A stretch of 64,000 bases of DNA from Pedobacter sp. ok626 (GCF_900100435.1 NZ_FNEX01000026.1:1-64000); one strand, 5' to 3'. Counted from the first letter of the stretch, positions 24,479 through 34,314 are shown. Program-made: numbers and translations. The notes: generated from the letters alone by a model not told the origin.

Positions 24479-25099
24479 ATGGCAGTTCAGGGTGGTATAT
24501 ATGATTTGGCAGGTGAAAAGCTATTGCTCCAACAGATTGCGAGAGGGGATGAGGCTGCTTTTAAGTTAATTTTTGATAGCTATAAAGGCATAACTTTTAC
24601 CTTTGTTGTAAATTTCATCCATTCTAAAGCTGATGCGGAGGAAATTGTACAAGATACTTTTTTGGGTTTATGGCAAAACAGGGACAGCTTGACGACTGTT
24701 GAACATCCTCGTAATTATATTTATACCGTAGTTCGGAATAGAACTTTGCGTTATCTAAGTAATGTTGCCAGAGATGAAAAGATGATGAAAGTTGTTTGGG
24801 CGAATATGCAGGAAGAAATTAATCCAACAGAAGAGGCTTTACAATTAAAAGAAAGTCAGGCCTTAATCAATCAGGCACTTTCTATACTATCTGAGCAAAA
24901 GCAAAAGATTTTTAAAATGTGCCGTGAACAAGGCATGAGCCATGAAAATATTGCTCTTGAAATAGGTCTCTCCAAGAGCAGAGTGAAAAATATTATGGTG
25001 GAGGTCTTACATTTTATAAAAGTATTTCTATCTCGCAATTCGTTGATTATTATCTTTCTTGAGGTTTTTTATCTTTTTTTTAAAAATAATTCAATTTAA
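24479..25099 (+). CDS. FecI-type ECF sigma factor (Bacteroidota expansion family)
   Basis: The 206-residue protein has ECF region 2 (A-D-A-E-E-I-V-Q-D-T-F-L-G-L-W and N-Y-I-Y-T-V-V-R-N-R) and region 4 (L-S-E-Q-K-Q-K-I-F then H-E-N-I-A-L-E-I-G-L-S-K-S-R-V-K-N). It is followed by a FecR anti-sigma gene, SusC and SusD, the standard cell-surface signalling order, so it most likely activates this uptake locus. The last 30 residues are strongly hydrophobic (S-L-I-I-I-F-L-E-V-F-Y-L-F-F), a tail seen in many members. A hairpin lies just before the start. Confidence 0.95.
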   Translation: MAVQGGIYDLAGEKLLLQQIARGDEAAFKLIFDSYKGITFTFVVNFIHSKADAEEIVQDTFLGLWQNRDSLTTVEHPRNYIYTVVRNRTLRYLSNVARDEKMMKVVWANMQEEINPTEEALQLKESQALINQALSILSEQKQKIFKMCREQGMSHENIALEIGLSKSRVKNIMVEVLHFIKVFLSRNSLIIIFLEVFYLFFKNNSI

Positions 25100-25164
25100 A
25101 CGGTCCTTCTTTCGATTCCATGTATCTATAAGGATATATCCACACCAACAGTGGTCGTATATTT

Positions 25165-26364
25165 TTGATGGAAAGAACAAAGGAGCAGTTTGAAACCCTG
25201 CTAAATAAATATCTAGATAAATCTTGCAGCCTTGAGGAACTAAAAAAACTGTTCTCCTATATAGACCTACCTGAATATCGGGAGAGGTTGGAAATAGTAA
25301 TGGATGAAAATTACAAGACATTAGTACCTGGAGCAGAAGTTGATGCTATAAACTGGGACGAGATGTTTAGTTCCATTGTAGAGGATAGAGCAAAAGGAAA
25401 GGTAAGGTCATTATGGTTGCCTATTGCTGCGGCAATCATTGTGATGTTATCGGTTGGGATTTTAACCTGGGATAACCAACAGCAGAAAAAGCAGAAAACA
25501 TCAACCGTTAGTATTAAAAAAGATATTGCTCCTGGGGGCAATAAAGCTGTGTTGAAACTAGCTGATGGGACTGAAATTGTGCTTGATGGGCATAGTACTG
25601 GTATGCTGGCCGATGAGGATGGAACAAAGATCAGCAAAACCGCAGAAGGAATGTTGCTGTATGATGCAGCTAAATCTGATGGTGATGAAACGCTTGTTAA
25701 AAATCATATCAATACCCTAACTACACCAAGTGGAGGTCAATATATGCTCATTTTACCTGATCATAGTAAAGTGTGGCTCAATGCAGAATCATCTATATCC
25801 TATCCTTCAGTTTTTTCGGGAGAAGAAAGAAATGTGTCATTGATAGGCGAAGCTTACTTTGAGGTGGCTAAGGATAAACAACATCCATTTAAAGTTAAAG
25901 CTGGTGCTATGGAAGTGAAGGTTTTAGGTACGCACTTCAATATCATGTCGTATGCTGAAGAAGGACAGACCCAAGTTGCTCTGGCAGAGGGGTCGGTTCG
26001 TATAGATCTAGGTAATAATTCGCGGACACTAATTCCTGGACAACAAGCGTCAATTAAGGCTGGGTCAATGCAAATCTCCTTAAGAAATGTTGACATTGAT
26101 GAAGTGACAAATTGGAAAAATGGTTTGTTTCAATTTGATAATACTCCTTTGGAACAAGTCATGCGACAAATTAAAAGGTGGTATAGTGTGGATGTTGTGT
26201 ATCAGGGGGTGAAACCTGATTTGTACATCACAGGAATGATTTCAAGAAGTAATAATGTCTCGAAAATACTAGCGCTGATAGAAGAAACAGGTGGGATAGA
26301 TTTTGTGATCGGCGATAAGCAAATCATTGTTAAAAAAGCAAAAGGAGGTACCATGACTAGATAA
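25165..26364 (+). CDS. FecR family anti-sigma factor
   Basis: FecR holds its sigma factor inactive from the inner membrane and releases it when SusC signals. The 399-residue protein has a cytosolic sigma-binding N-terminus (about 1-80), one membrane helix (about 83-102) and a periplasmic FecR domain (about 185-280) with T-P-S-G-G-Q-Y, V-W-L-N-A-E-S-S-I-S-Y-P and G-E-A-Y-F-E-V. A DUF4974-like C-terminal domain (about 315-395) begins F-Q-F-D-N-T-P-L-E. It pairs with the sigma factor 65 bases upstream. Confidence 0.95.
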   Translation: MMERTKEQFETLLNKYLDKSCSLEELKKLFSYIDLPEYRERLEIVMDENYKTLVPGAEVDAINWDEMFSSIVEDRAKGKVRSLWLPIAAAIIVMLSVGILTWDNQQQKKQKTSTVSIKKDIAPGGNKAVLKLADGTEIVLDGHSTGMLADEDGTKISKTAEGMLLYDAAKSDGDETLVKNHINTLTTPSGGQYMLILPDHSKVWLNAESSISYPSVFSGEERNVSLIGEAYFEVAKDKQHPFKVKAGAMEVKVLGTHFNIMSYAEEGQTQVALAEGSVRIDLGNNSRTLIPGQQASIKAGSMQISLRNVDIDEVTNWKNGLFQFDNTPLEQVMRQIKRWYSVDVVYQGVKPDLYITGMISRSNNVSKILALIEETGGIDFVIGDKQIIVKKAKGGTMTR

Positions 26365-26383
26365 CTACTTAACTAAACGTAAA

Positions 26384-26466
26384 AGGTTAACCTAAAATAA
26401 CCTTCCCGGATTGCGCCCCGGAAAGGTCAGAAATCCTGCTTGGCGGCAGGCTTATAGGGTTACCCT
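26384..26466 (+). promoter_or_regulatory. structured GC-rich leader before SusC
   Basis: The 150-base gap before SusC contains AGGTTAACCT (26384-26393), then CCTTCCCGG (26401-26409) pairing with CCGGAAAGG (26418-26426) with one mismatch. CCTGC/GCAGG (26435-26450) and AGGGT-T-ACCCT (26456-26466) follow. This is much richer in G+C than neighbouring spacers. It may be the fecR transcript end or a folded susC leader. Confidence 0.5.
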
Positions 26467-26515
26467 TATTTAATCGTATCAATCAACCAAACTGCTAACC
26501 CTATATTTCAAATAT

Positions 26516-29500
26516 ATGAATGATTATTCACATTCAATAACGAGCGTTATTGCTCATTTCTTTTCCGTATTAAAACGAAAAAGGACAGTCATTGGTATAA
26601 AAAAGCTCATCCTTATGATGAAGTTAACCGCAATTATTATTCTGGCCCTTACCTTTCAGGCAACTGCATCAAGCTTTGCCCAGAGAGTCACTATTTCTAA
26701 GAACGACGCCAGTTTAAAAGAACTATTTAAAGAAATACGCCGGCAAACCGGCTATTATTTCATTTACAATAATGAAGTAATTGAACGCGCAGGAACAGTT
26801 AATGTTCAGGTAAAAGATAGAGATGTTTCAGATGTATTGAAAGATGTGTTTAGCTTGAAAAGACTTTCCTTTTCAATAGAAGAGACGAACATCATTGTTA
26901 AAGTGAAAGATGCAGCCCCCGATAGACTGATTAACGGAAAAATTGTGGCCGATGAAGATGGACAGCCACTACCCGGGGTATCCATTAAAGTTAAAGGATC
27001 AACCAAATCTACCTCAACAAATACTAATGGAGAGTTTTCTATAAGAGTGAACGACGGGGAAATACTTGTTCTGACTATGATTGGTTACATGACGCAGGAA
27101 GTCCCTACCATTGGAAAAACAACACTTAATATAAAGCTTAAACAGGATAATAAAGCTTTGTCGGAAGTTGTTGTTACAGGTTTCCAAAATATCAATAAAA
27201 AGCTATTTACTGGATCAGCTGTAACCATTAGTGGGGCTGATGTGAAACAGGATGGCGTGGTAGATATTAGCCGGATGCTGGAAGGTAAAGTCGCCGGTGT
27301 TTCGGTGCAAAATGTTTCTGGTACATTTGGTACTGCTCCAAAAATTCGTGTTCGTGGGGCTACTTCCATATCCGGAGAAAATAAGCCATTATGGGTGGTA
27401 GATGGAGTGGTTTTGGAAGATGTGATTAACATTTCCAATGACCAACTTTCCAGTGGAGATGCGACTACATTATTGGGTTCATCTGTAGCGGGTATCAACG
27501 CCGATGATATTGAAAGTTTCAATATTTTGAAAGATGCATCGGCAACAGCATTATATGGTGCAAGAGCCATGAATGGGGTTGTGGTTATTACGACCAAAAA
27601 AGGTAAGGCAGGAAATACTGCAGTTAACTACAGTGGTAATTTTTCAGCCTTTTTTAAACCAAACTACAGTACTTACAATATCATGAATTCTGCAGATGAG
27701 ATGTCTGTATATTCTGAAATCTATAGAAAAGGAGGATTAGGTCCTAATATTGTGAATGGTGAAAGAGGTGGGGTATTTGCAAAAATGTATCAGCAGATTA
27801 ATGCTTTTGATGCGAGTTCGGGCAAATTTGGAGTGGTGAATACTGCTGAAGGTAGAGCCACATTTTTAAAAAGATATGCTACAGCAAATACAGATTGGTT
27901 TGACTTACTCTTTAAAAATTCTTTTGTACAGGAGCATTCCATTAGTATTTCATCAGGCTCTGAAAAATCTCAACATTATTTTTCTGTGGGTTATTATAAT
28001 GATAACGGATGGACATTGGCAGATGAGGCCAAAAGATATACTATGAATTTAAGAGGTAATTATAACCTATCTCCAAAATTATCTGTAGGGATATTAGGGA
28101 CAGGTGCTTTAAGGAAACAAGTCGCTCCTGGTACACTCGGTCGTACAAGTAACGTAGTAGAAGGAAAGTACTCCCGTGATTTCGATATCAACCCTTTTAG
28201 CTATGCTTTAAATACAAGTAGGACGATGACGGCATATGATGAAAATGGTAAGCTAGAATATTTCATAAATAATTATGCGCCGTTTAACATCATCGAAGAG
28301 TTGGAAAACAATTATATCGATTTGGATATGATGGACATGAAGTTACAAGGTGAATTGAATTATAAGTTCCTCAAAAACTTTGAGTTTAAATCAGTAGGTG
28401 CGCTGCGCTATGTGAAAAGTACACGTGAACACAAAATTACTGAATATTCGAATATGGCAAATGCGTATCGCTACATGCCAAACTCTACCATTGCCAATGC
28501 AAATAAGTACTTGTATGATGATCCTGATCATCCAGAAGTAATTGACAAGACAAGTGTTTTACCTCAGGGTGGTTTTTACAATAGAAATGACGACAACCTG
28601 ATGAGTTATGACATCAGAAATCAGGTAGACTGGAAACAGAAGTTTGGTAAACATGATGTTGGCGCATTTATTGGCCAACAAACTAAATCTGCTGACCGTC
28701 AAAACAGCTATAATAATGGTTATGGTTACCAATACGATAAAGGTGGTACCGCTTTTACGGATTATAGAATCATTAAAATGCTGCTAGAGAGTAACTATAA
28801 TTATTACGGTAGGAATAAATTTTACGATCGTTACGCGGCATTTTTCTTAAATGCAAATTATGCATATGATTCCAAATACATTTTTAATGGTACTGTTAGG
28901 TATGATGGCGGTAACCGTATGGGTGCTTCGTCAACTGCAAGATGGTTACCTACATGGACCCTTAGTGGTGCATGGAATGTTGATCAGGAGGATTTTATTC
29001 AAAAAATTGATAAAATTAGCTATTTAAAACTTCGTGGTGGATATGGCCTGACTGCTAGTTTAGGTGATGCCACTAATTCTTCTGTTGTTCTATTAAATGG
29101 TACAACCAGACGTCCGCGTTTATCGGAGGTGGAGACCAGGATTTCAATTGATGGTCTAGAAAATTCGGAGCTGACCTGGGAAAAACAATATGAAACTAAC
29201 GTAGGCGTGGATCTGGGTTTGTTTCAAAGTCGCATAAATTTCTCTCTGGATTATTATAAACGTAATGGATTTGATTTAATTGGTGATGTAGTGACCTCTG
29301 GTATTGGAGGAGAAGCTACAAAAACGGCCAATTATGCAGATATGAAATCTCATGGAGTAGAGATTACTTTAGGAGGAACCCCTGTTAAAACTTCCAGCTT
29401 TAGCTGGACTACCAATTTTACATTTGGTTACAACAAAAATAAAATCACCAATTTAAAGAGTAAACCAAGAATTTACGATTTAATTATCTCAGAAGGTGGA

Positions 29501-30175
29501 CCAGCCGAAGGTGGTGCCGTAAGAGGACTTTATTCCATTGATTTCCAAAAATTGAGTGGATTAGGTGTGCCTACCTTTATCGATGAAGAGGGTGAGTTAA
29601 GTAGTAATGTTTATGTGCAGAGTACCAATACTCAGTATTTAAAATATGAGGGACCTGTTGACCCGCCATATACTGGAGGTTTTAACAATACTTTTAGATA
29701 CAAGGATTTTACATTTAATTTCTTCGTTTCGTACCAGGCAGGTAATAAAATCAGACTCAACAATGTATTCTCTAGTAATTATGGGGATAATGATGCCTTG
29801 CCAAGGGAGTTTTTAGATCGCTGGACTTTACCATTAGATGAGAATTATACCAATACACCTTCTATCGCAGATTACCTGTTAAGAAAGAGTATTACCGGTA
29901 CTTATCCATATACAGCTTATAATTATTCGAGTGATCGTGTAGCGGATGGGTCTTTTGTGAGATTGAAACAAGTTTCTGTAGCGTATAACCTTCCTCAGAA
30001 ATATAGTAATGTTTTAGGCGTAAAAAATGCGTCACTCAAGCTTCAAGGGAATAATGTTTGGTTGGTGTATGCCGATAAAAAACTGAAGGGCCAGGATCCT
30101 GAATTCTTTGGTTCTGGTGGTGTTGCGCTTCCTATACCAAGACAAATTACTCTGTCATTAAAAGTTGGATTTTAA
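26516..30175 (+). CDS. SusC/RagA-type TonB-linked outer membrane protein with STN domain
   Basis: SusC forms the TonB-driven outer-membrane channel for a nutrient delivered by SusD. The 1219-residue protein has a signal sequence ending S-F-A-Q at about 56. An STN signalling domain follows (about 58-125), which contacts FecR. Next are a carboxypeptidase-regulatory-like domain (about 135-215) and a plug with the SusC hallmarks S-G-D/I-N-A-D-D-I-E-S-F-N-I-L-K-D-A-S-A-T-A-L-Y-G. A barrel ends I-T-L-S-L-K-V-G-F. The first 33 residues before M-M-K-L may be leader; a later ATG is possible. SusD follows 11 bases after the stop. Confidence 0.96.
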   Translation: MNDYSHSITSVIAHFFSVLKRKRTVIGIKKLILMMKLTAIIILALTFQATASSFAQRVTISKNDASLKELFKEIRRQTGYYFIYNNEVIERAGTVNVQVKDRDVSDVLKDVFSLKRLSFSIEETNIIVKVKDAAPDRLINGKIVADEDGQPLPGVSIKVKGSTKSTSTNTNGEFSIRVNDGEILVLTMIGYMTQEVPTIGKTTLNIKLKQDNKALSEVVVTGFQNINKKLFTGSAVTISGADVKQDGVVDISRMLEGKVAGVSVQNVSGTFGTAPKIRVRGATSISGENKPLWVVDGVVLEDVINISNDQLSSGDATTLLGSSVAGINADDIESFNILKDASATALYGARAMNGVVVITTKKGKAGNTAVNYSGNFSAFFKPNYSTYNIMNSADEMSVYSEIYRKGGLGPNIVNGERGGVFAKMYQQINAFDASSGKFGVVNTAEGRATFLKRYATANTDWFDLLFKNSFVQEHSISISSGSEKSQHYFSVGYYNDNGWTLADEAKRYTMNLRGNYNLSPKLSVGILGTGALRKQVAPGTLGRTSNVVEGKYSRDFDINPFSYALNTSRTMTAYDENGKLEYFINNYAPFNIIEELENNYIDLDMMDMKLQGELNYKFLKNFEFKSVGALRYVKSTREHKITEYSNMANAYRYMPNSTIANANKYLYDDPDHPEVIDKTSVLPQGGFYNRNDDNLMSYDIRNQVDWKQKFGKHDVGAFIGQQTKSADRQNSYNNGYGYQYDKGGTAFTDYRIIKMLLESNYNYYGRNKFYDRYAAFFLNANYAYDSKYIFNGTVRYDGGNRMGASSTARWLPTWTLSGAWNVDQEDFIQKIDKISYLKLRGGYGLTASLGDATNSSVVLLNGTTRRPRLSEVETRISIDGLENSELTWEKQYETNVGVDLGLFQSRINFSLDYYKRNGFDLIGDVVTSGIGGEATKTANYADMKSHGVEITLGGTPVKTSSFSWTTNFTFGYNKNKITNLKSKPRIYDLIISEGGPAEGGAVRGLYSIDFQKLSGLGVPTFIDEEGELSSNVYVQSTNTQYLKYEGPVDPPYTGGFNNTFRYKDFTFNFFVSYQAGNKIRLNNVFSSNYGDNDALPREFLDRWTLPLDENYTNTPSIADYLLRKSITGTYPYTAYNYSSDRVADGSFVRLKQVSVAYNLPQKYSNVLGVKNASLKLQGNNVWLVYADKKLKGQDPEFFGSGGVALPIPRQITLSLKVGF

Positions 30176-30185
30176 ATAAAAGAAC

Positions 30186-31631
30186 ATGAAAAAATATAGT
30201 ATATATCTTTTTGTATTACTTGCATTCGCTACTGCGGGATGTAATAAATTTCTTGATCAGGCTCCTGATGAGCGTACTACATTAAATACGCCTTCAAAGG
30301 TATCAGAGTTGCTGGTTACCGCTTATCCACGTGGCAATCATGTGCTACTGGCTGAGTCGATGTCTGATATTCCTGCATTTGTAAGTGCTACAGGAATAGA
30401 TTTCGCAGTCAATCAAAATGGTTATTTTTGGAAGGACGTAGAGGCCGTAGATCAGGATAGTCCAACTTACTATTGGAATGCTTGTTATACTGCTATAGGA
30501 GCCGCTAATCAAGCGCTTGCTGCTATTGCTAAAGCTACAGATCCTCAGGCTTATTCGGGACAAAAGGGGGAAGCACTAGTTGCACGGGCTTATTCACATT
30601 TTATGTTGGTCACGCTATTCTCTAAATGCTATGACCCAGCAACCGCTGAAATAGACCCAGGAGTACCTTATGTGACTGATCCTGAGACTGTGGTATTCAA
30701 AAAGTATGATCGAAAAACAGTTGCCTATGTTTATCAGCAAATTGAAAAGGATTTTTTGGAAGGCATGCCATTAATCGTTGACAACTATAAAGTGCCTGCT
30801 TATCACTTTACACGTAAAGCTGCAAATGCTTTTGCCTGTCGCTATTACTTATTCAAGAAAGATGCTGCAAAGGTTATTGAATATGCGAACCTTGCATTCC
30901 CTGCAAATAACTTTGCTGATAATGTGAGACCATGGAAATCTTATTCAGCTTTCAATGTTGCACAAATAGAAGCTGCTTTTAGCAATGCTGCTAATCCTGG
31001 TAATTTATTAATTGCTGAAACTGTTTCGAGATTGGCAAGGAATTATAAAAGACCGGTATATTCTGTTAATCAAAATAGGCTAAATGTTATTATTGCACCT
31101 GTAGGAACTCCGCTGAATAGTTATCGAATTTTTTCTAACAGTTCTACATTTTATTATGTGCTGAAATTTGTGGAACATTTTGTGCGCACAAGCATAAATG
31201 CGACAACAGGTACCACTTACACCATGGTTCCATTGTTGACTACTGAAGAGGTATTGCTAAACCGTGCTGAAGCTTACATCATGCAGGAGAAGTATCCTGA
31301 AGCATTGGCTGATATGAATACGTTGATTAGTCAAAGAGTGTCAACCTATACACCTGCTACACAGAATTTTACCGAAGCTAAGATTAAGACGTTTTACGCT
31401 GGTGTTACAACAGACACAAAACAGACCTTTTTTAATGCGTTACTTGATTTGAAAAAAGCTGAATTTGTGCATGAAGGAATGCGTTGGCTGGATATTTTAA
31501 GACATAAGCTGCCTGTCGTACATGCTGATGCTGATGGTGCAGAGTTTACATTAAAGGCTGATGACAATAGGAAATTATGGCAGGTGCCTTCGGAAGTTAC
31601 CTTATCTGGTGTTGAACAAAATCCACGTTAA
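30186..31631 (+). CDS. SusD/RagB-type nutrient-binding lipoprotein
   Basis: SusD is the surface lid and substrate binder of the SusCD complex. The 481-residue protein has a lipoprotein signal with Cys19 and the usual N-terminus K-F-L-D-Q-A-P-D-E-R-T. The helical TPR-like body contains Y-W-N-A-C-Y-T-A-I-G-A-A-N and G-E-A-L-V-A-R-A-Y-S-H-F-M-L-V. The C-terminal end R-W-L-D-I-L-R-H followed by S-G-V-E-Q-N-P-R is typical of SusD. Substrate cannot be inferred; no glycoside hydrolase lies in this locus. Confidence 0.95.
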   Translation: MKKYSIYLFVLLAFATAGCNKFLDQAPDERTTLNTPSKVSELLVTAYPRGNHVLLAESMSDIPAFVSATGIDFAVNQNGYFWKDVEAVDQDSPTYYWNACYTAIGAANQALAAIAKATDPQAYSGQKGEALVARAYSHFMLVTLFSKCYDPATAEIDPGVPYVTDPETVVFKKYDRKTVAYVYQQIEKDFLEGMPLIVDNYKVPAYHFTRKAANAFACRYYLFKKDAAKVIEYANLAFPANNFADNVRPWKSYSAFNVAQIEAAFSNAANPGNLLIAETVSRLARNYKRPVYSVNQNRLNVIIAPVGTPLNSYRIFSNSSTFYYVLKFVEHFVRTSINATTGTTYTMVPLLTTEEVLLNRAEAYIMQEKYPEALADMNTLISQRVSTYTPATQNFTEAKIKTFYAGVTTDTKQTFFNALLDLKKAEFVHEGMRWLDILRHKLPVVHADADGAEFTLKADDNRKLWQVPSEVTLSGVEQNPR

Positions 31632-31644
31632 ATCATTAAATCTA

Positions 31645-32961
31645 ATGAAGATGAAAAATATATATACGCTTTTGCTTGCTTCGCTTTTTGGCGTTATGCT
31701 TAGCTGTAAAAAAAGCGAAAACCTGAATAAAGAAATTGTCGGTTTAGGTGGAGATACCTGGGCACAGACAGCACTGGATCAATGGTTGTTTACAAATTTT
31801 ACGCAACCATATAACATTAGTGTGAAGTACAGGTGGGATGGCACGGAGTATGATAATTCTAAAACATTAACTCCTCCTATAACGGATAAAGTACAGCCGT
31901 TAATGGAAGTGGTGAGGTCGGTTTGGATAGATCCTTACACAGCCGAAGCAGGACAGAATTTTATTAAAAAGTATGCGCCTAAAAATTACATACTGGTAGG
32001 TAGTTTACAATATAACTCCGGTGGAACTGTTACTTTGGGTGAAGCCGGAGGAGGTGTTAAAGTAACGCTGTTTAATGTAAACAATTTTTCTAAAACGGAA
32101 AGGGATGTTGCAAAGCGGATACTAAAAACTATTCATCATGAGTTCACGCATATTTTAAATCAAACCATTAATTTCCAAAAGGAATTTCCACAGGTAACGC
32201 CTGCTGGGTATACAGCTGATTGGAACAATAGAGCTTTGGTGGACGGTAATGGAGGTTTTATTACGCAATATGCACAGGCCTCACCTGATGAAGACTTCGC
32301 TGAAATGACTTCGATTATGCTTACTGAAGGTAAGGCGGGTTATGAGGCCATACTTAAACCACTTTCTGCTGCTACAATAACTGCAATTCGTACCAAACAG
32401 GAAATGGTTGTTGGTTATTTTAAGCAAAGTTATGGTATCGACTTTTATAACCTTCAAAATAGAGTACAAGCTGCCCTAAATCAAAATTCACCGCTATTGC
32501 CTAGTACGTATCTTGCTTTTGGCGGACTTTATACGACTGTAACTGGTATTTCACCTGATCTAGCGGGACAGTCTGCCGATTTTACTACAGTCTTTAATGC
32601 TGCAAAAACGGGTCTTGCAGGTCTATCTGGTCGTGTGCTGAGTAATGTTGCTTTGGTTTATGGTGCTGCGGGACAGATTACACTAAGGGTAAACTATTTA
32701 AATTCTACGGGCGCTGCTTTAGTGGCCAATTTTACTTACAATATAGCTACCGATGCTAATGGGAATATCAATCTGACATTGGTAACTACTGATGCCAACG
32801 GATTGGTGATTGCACCTGGATTAACTGCGTTAACAAATTACTTGACACAGAATAAATTTAGTTACAAATGGTACTATAGTGCAGATTTTAAAAGTGAATA
32901 CATAGGTCTACAGAAGACAGCTGATGCAAATTCATTCTTTTTTGGTGTTTACGGAAATTAA
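31645..32961 (+). CDS. substrate import-associated zinc metallohydrolase-like lipoprotein
   Basis: Starting at the ATG 14 bases after SusD gives 438 residues with a lipobox Cys at 21. The zinc motif H-E-F-T-H is at 165-169, in the HExxH form, so the protein is probably a surface metallopeptidase-like hydrolase. This gene type is regularly found next to SusCD. The C-terminal 110 residues or so resemble the C-terminus of the next protein. A longer frame starting inside SusD (31561) would hide the lipoprotein signal and is rejected. It probably trims a proteinaceous or peptide substrate before import; this is inference. Confidence 0.88.
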   Translation: MKMKNIYTLLLASLFGVMLSCKKSENLNKEIVGLGGDTWAQTALDQWLFTNFTQPYNISVKYRWDGTEYDNSKTLTPPITDKVQPLMEVVRSVWIDPYTAEAGQNFIKKYAPKNYILVGSLQYNSGGTVTLGEAGGGVKVTLFNVNNFSKTERDVAKRILKTIHHEFTHILNQTINFQKEFPQVTPAGYTADWNNRALVDGNGGFITQYAQASPDEDFAEMTSIMLTEGKAGYEAILKPLSAATITAIRTKQEMVVGYFKQSYGIDFYNLQNRVQAALNQNSPLLPSTYLAFGGLYTTVTGISPDLAGQSADFTTVFNAAKTGLAGLSGRVLSNVALVYGAAGQITLRVNYLNSTGAALVANFTYNIATDANGNINLTLVTTDANGLVIAPGLTALTNYLTQNKFSYKWYYSADFKSEYIGLQKTADANSFFFGVYGN

Positions 32962-32968
32962 GAACAAA

Positions 32969-34288
32969 ATGAAGAAATTTATATATATAGCACTGGTTAT
33001 AACAGGATTTATAGCCGGATGTAAAAAGGATAATAATCCTATTTTTGAAGATCCAGATGTGCGTTTGTCTGCAGTGTTAGCCGAAGATCAGGCTAAGCTT
33101 TTATCTGCTGCTGATGGCTGGAAAGCTACTATTTATCCACTAGGTGGTAAAGGTTTTACCTATTATTTTAAGTTTACAGCTGATGGTAAAGTAAGTATGC
33201 TTTCTGATTTTAACCTGACATCAGCGGGAACACTGGCTGCAAGTACTTATAGGCTTAAGGCTTTGCAGCGACCTACTTTAATTTTTGATAGTTATAACTA
33301 TATTCATTTGGCGGCAGATCCGGATGTGAATATCAGTGGTGGCGGCGCTAGTACAGCCACAGGCCTTAAATCTGATTTTGAGTTTGCCTTTACGGAGGCT
33401 GTTGGGGACACTGTTAAGTTCGAAGGTACTTTCAATAAAAATGCCATGAGTATGGTTAAGTTATCCGCTACAGAGTCGCAAGCCATTTTGGCTGGGGGGC
33501 TAAAAACCATGATGGAGGCCAATGCTCTTTATTTAATTGCCAATAGGTATCCTTATATTCAATTTGCAGATGGTACAAAAGGTGCTGTTGATCTTAATCC
33601 CGTAGCGAAATCATTTAAGTTCACCTATGTTGACGCGCAAAATGCGATTGTTAATCAATCCGCCGTTTTTAGTTTTGGAATCAATAAAGTCGTATTAAGT
33701 ACACCAATGAAATATGGCAGTGTTTCTTTTAATGAACTGTTATGGGATTCAGCAAACAAAGCTTATTACATTATGGCTGGTGCAACGAGAATTACCTTGC
33801 AGAATGGAACAACGCCATTAGTTCCGCTATCATTATTGTTTGGTTATGCAAACACGTTTGCTTATCGTAAAATTACCATACCTGCAACAGGATTGCCAGT
33901 TGGGGTTACTTCAGGTTTTACCGCTGTTTATAATTCTACAGTTAGTTTGTTTGCCGGGACAGGAAGAACGATTACTTTGATGACTTTAACATTGACAAGC
34001 AATAATACATTGAGTGTGGATGTAAATTACAGGAATGCGACAACGGCATTTGTAGCGAGTGCATCTTATACCTATACTAGAGTAGGTGATGTATTTACTT
34101 TAAGTGCACCGGTGTATAATGGGAATTGGGTATCAAGAACGGCTGAGGTTTTACCTTTGGCAAACTATATGCTCTCAGGACCATTTAAAGTTAATTGGGT
34201 AACATCATCTAATCCAACAAACACAAGTACAATGGGAGGCTTTTATCGCACCGCAGATTTAAGCTCTTTCTTTTATGGTGTTTTATAA
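32969..34288 (+). CDS. DUF4302-like lipoprotein
   Basis: The ATG at 32969 gives 439 residues with a lipobox Cys at 18 (F-I-A-G-C-K-K). The rest is beta-rich, with G-W-K-A-T-I-Y-P-L-G-G-K-G-F-T-Y-Y-F-K-F near residue 50, the start pattern of DUF4302 proteins found in SusCD loci. The C-terminal region ends R-T-A-D-L-S-S-F-F-Y-G-V-L and parallels the end of the preceding protein. Function is unknown; surface substrate binding is likely from context. It starts eight bases after the metallohydrolase stop and ends the operon. Confidence 0.85.
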   Translation: MKKFIYIALVITGFIAGCKKDNNPIFEDPDVRLSAVLAEDQAKLLSAADGWKATIYPLGGKGFTYYFKFTADGKVSMLSDFNLTSAGTLAASTYRLKALQRPTLIFDSYNYIHLAADPDVNISGGGASTATGLKSDFEFAFTEAVGDTVKFEGTFNKNAMSMVKLSATESQAILAGGLKTMMEANALYLIANRYPYIQFADGTKGAVDLNPVAKSFKFTYVDAQNAIVNQSAVFSFGINKVVLSTPMKYGSVSFNELLWDSANKAYYIMAGATRITLQNGTTPLVPLSLLFGYANTFAYRKITIPATGLPVGVTSGFTAVYNSTVSLFAGTGRTITLMTLTLTSNNTLSVDVNYRNATTAFVASASYTYTRVGDVFTLSAPVYNGNWVSRTAEVLPLANYMLSGPFKVNWVTSSNPTNTSTMGGFYRTADLSSFFYGVL

Positions 34289-34314
34289 TAAGGATTGATT
34301 AATTATTTTTGAGG

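Noticed and set aside
31561..31644. Upstream extension of the metallohydrolase-like lipoprotein into SusD
   Set aside because: The extra 28 residues overlap the SusD end in another frame and would bury a clear lipoprotein signal that starts at 31645.
32924..32968. Upstream extension of the DUF4302-like protein
   Set aside because: It overlaps the previous gene, and the lipobox only makes sense from the ATG at 32969.
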